Shown: positions 7,222-13,269 of the stretch, in pieces
How positions within the stretch are numbered: the stretch's first letter is position 1
Layout: each line of letters begins with the position of its first letter
DNA from: Acanthamoeba sp. SK_2022b
Taxonomy: Eukaryota; Discosea; Longamoebia; Acanthamoebidae
Assembly: GCA_027943245.1 (NCBI GenBank)
Contig: JANDJZ010000880.1
Span: forward strand, 1 to 13,269
Direction: 5' to 3'
Length of the DNA stretch: 13,269 bases
The notes under the pieces: model-generated
What the model saw: only the letters and a program-made list of their open reading frames with translations
What the model was told of the DNA's origin: nothing
Databases searched by the model: none
Program-made: the position numbers and the translations under genes

Positions 7222-8499
7222 GGAGCCCCAGACGCCGCCTTCGCAGAACATCTCGCCGGTGCTGCCGCCGCTGTCCAACAGCCCCTTCCCCACCCTCTCC
7301 GTCCGCAGCTCGCCCTCCACGGCCTTGGAGGGCAGCTTCTTCTCCCCGTACCACCACCACCAGAAGACCATCGACCTCCTGGGCACGATGGACCTCGACC
7401 TGGCCCCTCTCGACAGCATCCAGCTGCCCGACTTCAGCAACCCACACCTCTACACTCCCTCCCGCACGCCCGGTCGCACGCCCGGCCGCAGCCCTGTACG
7501 CCCCCCCCCCAATCACGAGAGAGAGAGAGAGAGAGGAGAGGGAGGCTGACGTGTCACACTCGAATGTTGGGCTGTTTCCACAGAACAAGCGCGGCGCGAG
7601 CAGCATGCTGCAGCTGGACCTGAGCACGACCCCGTCAATTCTGCGTCGTGACGGGTCCAAGCGCAGGCGCTCCAACGGTGAGTCGCTGACGCTCTCCTTC
7701 GAGTCGCCCCTCCCCACCCACGCCTCGCCCGTCGGCGCCCTCTCGCCCTCGGTCTTCTTCCAGGACATCCTCTCCTTCCCGTCTCCCATCACCAGCCGCG
7801 GTCTCCTCACCCCCAACCGATACGCCACCCCCAGCAGGTACAACATTTTTTTTTTGAACAATTTATTTCATATTATTAATTTATTTATTAAATAATAACG
7901 CGGCAATATTTCTAACATTGGCTGGACACGTGCAGACGAGGGCTGTATTCGCCGTCGCCGTCTCCGCGCCGGGCGGTGAAGGCCGAGAACGCCCGGTGGA
8001 TCCAACCCGTGGAGCCCCAGCAGCAGTCGCAGCAGCAGCAGCAGCAGCGGCGCGACGAGTCGCTGGTGGAGTCGATCATCGCGCCGTGCCCCGTATCGCT
8101 GAGGCAGCAGTTCAAGTCCATCAACTCGAGGATCGGGAGCGTGAGGCGAGGCGCCCCCGCCCTACGTCTTTCCTTCCAAGACGACGGCTGGAAGAGGAAG
8201 GAGGAGCTGATGGAGATGGGCGACTCCTCCATGTCTGGCGACGAGGAGGACAACGGCTGGAAGGCCCTGCGGTACTCACTCGCTGCCCTCTCGCCCCCCC
8301 CCCCCGAGTGTCCGTATACCTCATTGCTGACGCTGTCGCTGTTGTCCGCAGACTGCTGCAACCCACCGACGACAGGGCGGTGCTGTACGAGCAGGCCCAG
8401 CAGATCCTCAAGCGGGAAGGCGCCTCCCCGCCGGCCGCTGTCTCCCTGAGCGTCTCTCTCGGCGCCCAGGCCGAGCCTGCCAAGCCCTGCTTGGTCTGA
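4779..8499 (+). CDS. R1R2R3 (three-repeat) Myb transcription factor
   Basis: The exon model is 4779-4866, 5069-5168, 5223-5292, 5347-5697, 5941-6041, 6125-6251, 6354-7061, 7220-7495, 7584-7837, 7936-8271 and 8352-8499; phases agree and give about 852 aa. Three SANT/Myb repeats bind DNA. R1 has Trp199, Trp219 and Trp238; R2 begins GPWTKEED with Trp251, Trp271 and Trp290; R3 begins AWTEEED with Trp303, Trp322 and Trp341. R2 ends [17 protein letters not shown] and R3 ends [14 protein letters not shown], the recognition helices of c-Myb/MYB3R-type proteins that bind YAACNG. The long tail is low-complexity: poly-N, a KEN tripeptide at 388-390, Ser- and Pro-rich tracts, SP/TP sites and a Gln run. 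ATG 4779 is the first after an in-frame TGA (4770). The first three exons are the weak part, because only phase and splice sites support them. A poly(A) signal follows at 8671. By analogy it is a nuclear cell-cycle regulator. Confidence 0.93.
5710..5777 (+). repeat. 16-bp direct repeat in Myb intron 4
   Basis: AGCCCCCCTTGCGCGC occurs at 5710-5725 and again at 5762-5777, spaced by 52 bp, inside the 243-nt intron 5698-5940, the longest intron here. TAACGG at 5818-5823 in the same intron is a further Myb-type site. Confidence 0.85.
6278..6301 (+). repeat. CT-rich tract in Myb intron 6
   Basis: A nearly perfect (CT)n run with one TTT interruption lies in intron 6252-6353. A second short CT run (about 6331-6340) follows before the acceptor and serves as its pyrimidine tract. 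Confidence 0.85.
6636..6662 (+). repeat. Poly-asparagine codon repeat in Myb
   Basis: Nine AAC codons in frame encode an Asn run right after the R3 repeat and a Thr-rich stretch. All codons are AAC, so the tract is also a trinucleotide microsatellite likely to vary in length. Confidence 0.9.
7149..7217 (+). repeat. (GT)n microsatellite ending at the acceptor of Myb intron 7
   Basis: About 69 nt of GT repeat with a single TTG interruption near 7158-7160 runs directly into the acceptor TAG (7217-7219). It fills the 3' part of the 158-nt intron 7062-7219, and no ordinary pyrimidine tract separates it from the splice site. Confidence 0.95.
7517..7534 (+). repeat. (GA)n tract in Myb intron 8
   Basis: An 18-nt GA repeat lies in intron 7496-7583, downstream of a 10-C run at 7501-7510. 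Confidence 0.85.
7846..7905 (+). other. AT-rich island in Myb intron 9
   Basis: About 60 nt of mostly A/T (a T9 run, then TTTATT/ATTAAT-type repeats) inside intron 7838-7935. The flanking exons are GC-rich, and the intron still ends in a normal GTGCAG acceptor. Confidence 0.8.
8018..8047 (+). repeat. CAG/poly-glutamine repeat in Myb
   Basis: Ten codons read [10 protein letters not shown]; nine are CAG and one is TCG. Gln runs are common in transcription-factor activation regions, and this one lies about 500 residues after the Myb repeats in the C-terminal part. Confidence 0.9.
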
Positions 8500-8751
8500 G
8501 AGGGCCAACCGCCGACGGGCCGATTGCCCCGCACAATGACAATCATCACCATCATCAACAAAGTCAACGGAGGGCCACGGACGCCGCAACGCCACGTCGC
8601 GCCCAATGGGCACGCGAGGCCAAGAAGTCGACAGCAATTCACCGAATGACTTCATTAATTCGTTGTCGACAATAAAGTAATATGAAAAAGAAGGGGCAAG
8701 GCATTTTTCGCTGTGTACTGTCCACTACCTGTTGTTGCTACATCTGCCAGT
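8500..8751 (+). other. Short Myb-FPPS intergenic region
   Basis: These 252 bp must hold the Myb 3' UTR and the whole FPPS promoter. It contains the Myb poly(A) signal at 8671, one CAACGG at 8565-8570, and a CAATCATCACCATCATCAAC stretch. No TATA box in a normal position is evident. Confidence 0.6.
8671..8676 (+). terminator. Poly(A) signal AATAAA, Myb gene
   Basis: A canonical AATAAA lies 172 nt after the Myb stop codon and only 76 nt before the FPPS start codon. Cleavage just downstream would leave very little room for a separate FPPS promoter. Confidence 0.6.
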
Positions 8752-10653
8752 ATGGAGGGCAAGCGTGCTACGTATTCGCGTGAGGATTTCCTTGCCGTCT
8801 TCAAGGAGGTGCACAGGGAGCTCCTTGAAGAGCTTCCTACTGGGTTCGAGATGCCTCCCGACGCCGTCAACTGGATAGACAAGGTGCCACGATGAACCCT
8901 GCCATTGCCAGTGACACTTAATTTTTCCCTAATCTGCTGCCCAATCTTTTAATTTAATCTAATTATGATTTTCTTGTCGATGCCCGTGGTAGCTCATTGC
9001 CGAGAATGTGCCCGGCGGTATGCCCCTCCCCCTTTCTCAAATGGCAGCTCTGGCTTAGTGCACGTGCCTTAAAGCCATCTTTTGTATTAATGTCGTTTGC
9101 AATCCGATAATGCAGGCAAGCTGAACCGTGGCCTCACCGTGGTGCACACGCTCGAGGCCCTCTCGCCCGAGCCTCTCACTCCTGCCCAACTCAAGCAGGC
9201 CGCCATCCTCGGCTGGTGCATCGAATGGGTATGCACTACCTGGCAGTCTCCCGCTACGCGCCAGCTGGCATTTGATTTTTTTTTATTACCCCCCCCCCTT
9301 ACATCGTTCTACTACTTGCCTGCTGATCAGTCAACGGCCTGTGGCCATGCGCCTGGTGTTGTGTGCGTGTGCAGCTGCAAGGGTTCTTCCTGGTTGCCGA
9401 CGACATCATGGACAACTCGCAGACCCGTCGCGGCGAGCTCTGCTGGTACCGCAAGCCCGCTGTACGTGTCCTTCCCCCTCCCCCTCACGCGTCGCGAGTA
9501 GTGGCCCAAATGATGTGACGCTGACGATGGCGCGAGTGCAGCCCAAGTTCGAGGGGCAGACGGTGGCGCTGGTGGCGATCAACGATGCGTTCATCCTGGA
9601 GGGCCACGTGTTCAGGCTGCTCCGCAAGCATTTCCGCTCGCACCCCAACTACGTCGACCTGGTGGACCTCTTCCACGAGGTGTCCTACCAGACCGAGCTG
9701 GGCCAGCTCCTCGACCTCACCTCCCAGCCCGCCGGCGAGAAGGTCGATCTCTCCCTCTTCACCCTCGACACGTACACCTCCCCCCCTCCCACTGTCCTCT
9801 ACTCATTTATTTGTTTTTTTTTTAAAAAAATTCCTTTCCTTTTTTAATATAATAAGTATTATTCATATTAATATCCGTAATTGCGTGCAAACAAATGCAG
9901 CTACCTCAAGATCGTGAGGTACAAGACGGCCTTCTACTCGTTCTACCTGCCCATCGCCCTCGGCATGTACCTGTCGGGCCACGCCACCGACGAGCTCCTC
10001 GCGCAGGCCAAGACCATCCTCCTGCCCATGGGCGAGTTCTTCCAGATCCAGGTCCCCCGCCCGCCCGCCCTCCCACCTCACCCCGCGCACAGGCTTGCGC
10101 TGAACCTCCCCCCCCCATTGTGCTTGCCTGCTTGCCTTGAGCAGGACGACTACCTCGACTGCTACGGCGACCCCGCGGTGATCGGCAAGGTCGGCCGTGA
10201 CATCGAGGAGAAGAAGTGCGGCTGGCTCGTGTGCCAGGCCCTCCTCCGCGCCACCCCCGAGCAGAAGGAGATCATCCAGGTAACCGAAGCTTCGCGTCGC
10301 TCTCGGTTGCTTCTCGCTGTGTTGACATGTCCGCGTGCGCGCGCGCGCGTCGCGATCGGTGCAGACCCAGTACGGCAGGGAGGACCCCGCGTGCGTGCTC
10401 AAGATCAAGGCCCTCTACAAGGAGCTCGACCTGGAGAACGTCTACAAGCAGACCGAGGAGCAGAGCTACACCGAGGTACACGACGTTGCCCCCCCCCCGA
10501 CAAGCCCCCCATCACCGTTTGGTTTGGTTTCGCTGACGCGACGCGACGCGCGGTGCTGTGCAGCTCAAGGGCCAGATCGAGGCCATCTCCCACGCGCCCC
10601 TCAAGCATGCCCTCTTCCTGCTCCTCGCCAAGATCTACAAGCGCTCCGCCTAA
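8752..10653 (+). CDS. FPPS: Farnesyl diphosphate synthase
   Basis: Exons are 8752-8883, 8993-9017, 9116-9228, 9375-9461, 9542-9771, 9901-10051, 10145-10279, 10365-10475 and 10564-10653, giving 357 aa. The enzyme condenses DMAPP/GPP with IPP to make farnesyl diphosphate for sterols, dolichol, ubiquinone and prenylation. Marks include VPGGKLNRGL, the first Asp-rich motif DDIMD (99-103) with RRG after it, and [24 protein letters not shown] and the second Asp-rich motif DDYLD (247-251) in [17 protein letters not shown] follow, with C-terminal IYKRSA. Phe94-Phe95 before the first motif are the bulky residues that limit the product to C15. Length fits cytosolic eukaryotic FPPS. Exon 2 is only 25 nt. 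The exon 5 acceptor could be 9541 (used) or 9559, the latter removing six residues (PKFEGQ) that the human enzyme, as I recall it, lacks. The intron 1 donor is GTGCCA, a weak match. Confidence 0.95.
9803..9885 (+). other. AT-rich island in FPPS intron 5
   Basis: About 80 nt of mostly A/T inside intron 9772-9900. It includes a T run followed by an A run, and TTTTTTAATATA (9841-9850 region), a string also found in the mtnB intron island. A C-rich stretch precedes it next to the donor. Confidence 0.85.
10332..10350 (+). repeat. Alternating CG/TG tract in FPPS intron 7
   Basis: About 19 nt of strictly alternating purine-pyrimidine (mostly CG) lies in intron 10280-10364, a sequence type that favours Z-DNA. 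Confidence 0.85.
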
Positions 10654-10823
10654 GCGCTCCCTCCCTCTCCCACCCTCTTGGCCGGTGGAATGAACGCAAT
10701 GCAATGCCCCCCCCCCACCAACTTCCTTCGCGCTCGTTTGTGGCTTCGCTGTTTATTGGAGCTGGCGCTTGCGCCAGACACACACACTCACTCTCCACTC
10801 GGAGCGTGCGCCCACCGCTCCTA
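10654..10823. other. Convergent 3' region between FPPS and PABPN1
   Basis: The two stop codons are 170 bp apart, so the 3' UTRs are very short or overlap. A 10-C run (10706-10715) and a minus-strand AATAAA (10752-10757) are present. No canonical signal for FPPS was seen on the plus strand. Confidence 0.6.
10752..10757 (-). terminator. Poly(A) signal AATAAA, PABPN1 gene (minus strand)
   Basis: TTTATT on the plus strand reads AATAAA on the minus strand, 67 nt past the PABPN1 stop. Cleavage here would place its 3' end within about 100 bp of the FPPS stop. Confidence 0.6.
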
Positions 10824-11782
10824 CTACTGGTAGGGGTGGTAGTAGCTGCCTCTGCCACGGCCGCCCCTGCCCCGGTAGCCGCCGCGGAAGCCGCGGCCGC
10901 CCCGGCCCCTGTAGCCGCCGCGGTTGAAGCCCGGCACGTTGGTCCGCTTGGGGTTGACCTTGATCTGCCTCCCGTGCACCACCGTGTCGTTGAGCAGAAC
11001 CGCGTTGCCCACCGCGTCCTCCTCGCTGAACTCGATGTACGCGTATCTGGAGACACAACACGTCGACACGTCGACCGCACACGCGCAAACGACACGTCGA
11101 TGAGTCCTCCTCTTCCAGAACGCGCGCGGGTGGCCATGTGCCGAGAGAACGCGCGCGCGCAGGTGAGGAGGAGCAAGACATCGATGAAGGGGGGCAGTAC
11201 CCCTTGGGGTGGCCCGTGAACTTGTCGCAGAGGATGGTGATTCTGTTGATGGGCCCGCACGACTGGAAGTGGGCCTGCAGCTCCTGAGGCGTCACGGCGT
11301 AGTCCACCTGCACAGGTGCACCGCACACACATGCATACACACGTTCGTTCGTTACGCCACCGACCTTGGCGAGAGAGACACGAAAGCGGCAAGGAGAAGA
11401 GAGAGAGAAAGTGTACGTTTCCGACATAGACCGATCGAGCGTCGACGCTCTGCGAGTTGGTGGGTGAGGGGCTGGTGCCCATCTGCGCCTCCACCTCTTT
11501 TTGGATTTCTTCCAATTTTTCGGCTTCCTCCTGCATCTGCTGCACCTGCCGCTTCAAATCCGAGAAATCCTGCCCCACCATCATTGTTCGGTGAGCAAGC
11601 GACATGCACCTTGCTTGCTTTTCAACGATTGGCGACGCCAAATGTAGGTCAATACAACTAAATCTGTGATGTGGTACCTCATCAGTGGCCTGAGCAGCGC
11701 CCTCTTCGCCTTCAGCCTGCGACTCAGGGTTGTCTTCGGCCTCGGGCTGGACGAACAGCTCTTCTTCTCCTTCACCCGACAT
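10824..11782 (-). CDS. PABPN1: Nuclear poly(A)-binding protein, PABPN1/PABP2 type
   Basis: Minus-strand exons are 11782-11678, 11569-11417, 11307-11201 and 11046-10824, giving 195 aa. PABPN1 binds growing poly(A) tails in the nucleus, makes poly(A) polymerase processive and sets tail length. The layout is the family's. An acidic N-terminus (1-35) comes first, then a coiled coil starting [20 protein letters not shown] (36-66) and one RRM with RNP2 SVYVGN (81-86) and RNP1 KGYAYIEF (121-128). The Arg/Gly-rich tail has repeated [11 protein letters not shown] units and ends [23 protein letters not shown] is highly typical of this family. The N-terminus has no poly-alanine run, unlike the human protein. 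All three donors begin GTAC. It diverges from the NDUFA7-like gene with 162 bp between start codons. Confidence 0.95.
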
Positions 11783-11944
11783 GCGTGTTTGCGCCACTGT
11801 TTTCGAGATCAACGGCACAACAGGCCCAGGTCTGTCTCCTCCCCGCACGAAACGTGCAGTTTTTGCGAAACAAGGAAAATACATTTTTTAAAGCACTTTT
11901 TTTATTATTTGTACTCAAAGAAAGCATCTCTCGATTAGTGAAAA
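11783..11944. promoter_or_regulatory. Short divergent promoter region, PABPN1/NDUFA7-like
   Basis: Only 162 bp separate the two ATGs, so both promoters and leaders lie here. The half next to the NDUFA7-like gene is A/T-rich with T runs (11880-11915); the other half is mixed and holds one CAACGG at 11810-11815. No clear TATA box on either strand. Confidence 0.5.
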
Positions 11945-12579
11945 ATGGCCGCCTCCAAGACGCCTGGGTTCTTGTCGCGCATTCGGGCTGCGCTTGGGTC
12001 CAAGTTGTCGCTCCACCCGGTGCCTAGCGCCCCCGACTACATCCAGTACCCCACCAGCTTTAGGGTGCCCTACTCCAAGTGCGTGCCCCCCCAACGATTA
12101 TTCCTCTCACCCCATGTTTTGCCTCCCCCGGAATGCTGCGTGGCCCACTTCCCTATGTAGCCTACCGATTAATTCTTCCATTCATTTCGCTCGGACGCTG
12201 ATGTACTCCCTTTTTTATTTTTATTATAATTGTACAAAAAGGACCGAGTACACGCCAGAGACCGTCCCCACAAAGCACAGGGACTTGTCCAGCATCTACT
12301 ACTGGAAGCACGCCGCCGGTAAGCGTTCGCCGCCCGTGCCTCGCAAGCCCGACGTCCTCAAGGAGCTCGAGAAGGAGGGCGCCACCGTCGGACCCAAGCG
12401 CGTGGGCGGCCTGGTGGACATCACCGAACTCCACATCACTCGCCCTCCTGGTGCCACTCCCCCTCCTCTGTTTGCCTGTCGGCAGCACGTTGCCTGCCGC
12501 TGAAGCAACTCACGCCCGTGCAATGGTGGCAGGCGAGATGAGGAAGTGGAACACCATCCCCAACGAGCTCTACCAGTAG
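11945..12579 (+). CDS. NDUFA7: Probable complex I accessory subunit NDUFA7 (B14.5a)
   Basis: Exons are 11945-12078, 12242-12450 and 12533-12579, giving 129 aa (human subunit 113 aa). The N-terminus, FLSRIRAALGSKL, is basic and amphipathic, like the start of the mammalian subunit. The middle reads PTKHRDLSSIYYWKHAAGKR followed by SPP, which follows the family pattern P-x-x-H-x-L-S-x-x-Y-Y-x(6)-R-x-x-PP. The last exon reads EMRKWNTIPNELYQ and resembles the family's K-R-W...PYL ending. The subunit belongs to the matrix arm of NADH:ubiquinone oxidoreductase. Exon 2 contains GGTAAGCG, which looks like a donor, but reading through keeps the family motif, so I do not splice there. Without splicing at 12451 the frame runs to an unrelated tail and stops at TGA 12501. 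The assignment rests on short motifs remembered from the family. Confidence 0.7.
12085..12241 (+). other. Intron 1 of the NDUFA7-like gene, C-run and T-rich
   Basis: The intron 12079-12241 (163 nt) has a GTGCGT donor, a seven-C run soon after it, and a T/A-rich 3' part (12208-12240). It ends in a purine-rich AAAAAG, an unusual acceptor context. The joining phase (AA + G, Lys45) and the continuation TEYTPETVP support it. Confidence 0.7.
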
Positions 12580-13269
12580 CCGATGCCCACTTGTGACACA
12601 AGCGGCGGGCTTGGCCCACTTCTTGCTGCGTATCTCGTATAAACCGTGCATGCTGCTGTCTTGGTGCATTTTTCGCCTCTCTGAGGTCTGGTGTGTTGGT
12701 GCTGCACTCCCGCTGGGTGCCAGCCGTTTTCTCGTGGTGCGAAGAGCGTGCGACCTGTACCAACAACAGCAATGGGCACTTGTCGTATGTCTCCTGGGTT
12801 CGAGGATGGCCGCATGGCAAAGGAGCCCTCCTAAGGGATTTAGCAACATTGCTTTGGCAGGCTGTTTGAAAGAGAAGCATGTTGGCACGTGAGGGTACTA
12901 TGGCAGACGTTGACCAGGTCTTCCACCAGGCAAGAGGATAGCAGGCTTCGTCATGGTGCAGGGTAGCGTGAGGCGAGGCCAAGAAAACAGGTGGATCATT
13001 GCACCACCAGCTGGATAACATGTTAACGAATTGGATTACTTTACTCACACCTGTTTCCCAGTCAACATTCATTCATTCTTTGCTGTCATGAACGTACAAG
13101 CATACAATGAAGTGTTGTGTAGAGGCACTTTCCCTGGCTTCCTTTCACCAATGACACATGATGCAAGTGATTGCCTCTCGCCACCGTTCCCACCAAAGCA
13201 CAACCACGGGCAAATGGGTGAGGGAGGGAAGTGTTTACTGACTGAGAGTACGGTGAGAGTAATAAATAG
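12580..13269. other. About 690 bp without a recognisable gene
   Basis: This stretch follows the NDUFA7-like stop. Open frames exist on both strands (the longest is on the minus strand, starting near 13072), but their translations show no family motif and have mixed, Cys/Trp/His-rich composition typical of chance frames. It holds a TATAAA (12638-12643), a CATTCATTCATTC run near 13065-13077 and a final AATAAA (13261-13266). It is most likely a 3' UTR plus the flank of the next gene. Confidence 0.5.
13261..13266 (+). terminator. AATAAA at the right edge, possible poly(A) signal
   Basis: A canonical hexamer lies at the window end, 680 nt past the NDUFA7-like stop. That is far for this compact genome, so it may belong to an unseen transcript or be chance. 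Confidence 0.2.

Noticed and set aside
6593..7861. Long minus-strand open frame opposite Myb (422 codons)
   Set aside because: It is the antisense shadow of GC-rich, repeat-coding Myb exons; it crosses several Myb introns and translates to Glu/Gly/His-Thr repeats with no family motif.
8535..8575. Possible C/D-box snoRNA on the minus strand (TGATGATGGTGATGA)
   Set aside because: A box C-like string is present, but I found no box D (CTGA) at a suitable distance and no terminal stem. It is probably a simple ATC/CAT repeat.
10601..11884. Single long minus-strand frame of 427 codons over PABPN1
   Set aside because: It reads through clear introns and only its scattered pieces match PABPN1. The four-exon model accounts for every conserved block in phase.
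12310..12325. GGTAAGCG as a donor splitting NDUFA7 exon 2
   Set aside because: Reading through keeps the conserved R-x-PP motif and an open frame to 12450; no good in-phase acceptor follows.
12299..13072. Minus-strand 257-codon frame at the right end
   Set aside because: It overlaps NDUFA7-like exon 2 in antisense and has irregular composition with no recognisable domain.
328..13165. Similarity between 331-345 and 13151-13165 (ATGACACATGA shared)
   Set aside because: Only 11 bases match and the flanks diverge at once, so I do not treat it as a repeat pair or terminal duplication.
1..13269. Mobile element, CRISPR, defence island or secondary-metabolite cluster
   Set aside because: All recognisable genes are conserved eukaryotic housekeeping or cell-cycle genes; no transposase, integrase, terminal inverted repeats or spacer-repeat arrays were seen.

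Overview
The window looks like nuclear DNA of a GC-rich, intron-dense, compact protist genome. Acanthamoeba or a close amoebozoan is my best guess, inferred from gene style and not from any search. Every gene is split by short GT-AG introns of about 54 to 243 nt. The exons are GC-rich, while the introns hold C homopolymers, TG/CG dinucleotide tracts and AT-rich islands. I see no mobile element, CRISPR array, tRNA, rRNA or prokaryotic-type operon.

Layout, left to right. (1) The last exon of a protein kinase, + strand, 68-162. (2) A Cdc25-type dual-specificity phosphatase, +, 676-2910, 4 exons, 662 aa. (3) Methylthioribulose-1-phosphate dehydratase of the methionine salvage pathway, -, 4324-3283, 5 exons, 212 aa, converging on Cdc25. 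(4) An R1R2R3 (three-repeat) Myb transcription factor, +, 4779-8499, about 11 exons, about 852 aa, divergent from gene 3. (5) Farnesyl diphosphate synthase, +, 8752-10653, 9 exons, 357 aa, 252 bp downstream of Myb. (6) A nuclear poly(A)-binding protein (PABPN1/PABP2 type), -, 11782-10824, 4 exons, 195 aa, converging on gene 5. (7) A small protein matching complex I accessory subunit NDUFA7/B14.5a, +, 11945-12579, 3 exons, 129 aa, divergent from gene 6. (8) About 690 bp at the right end with no recognisable gene.

The genes serve unrelated pathways, apart from one possible link. Three-repeat Mybs control G2/M genes in animals and plants, and Cdc25 is a classic G2/M gene. The Myb gene's own upstream region holds six AACGG cores in 454 bp, four of them full YAACGG sites, plus two E2F-like sites. 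The Cdc25 upstream region holds two YAACGG sites and shares the 9-mer TAACGGTCC with the Myb upstream region. Both proteins also carry a KEN tripeptide. This suggests, without proving, an autoregulated Myb-Cdc25 cell-cycle module. All exon models were built by eye from reading frame, splice dinucleotides and family similarity. The 5' exons of Myb are the least certain.
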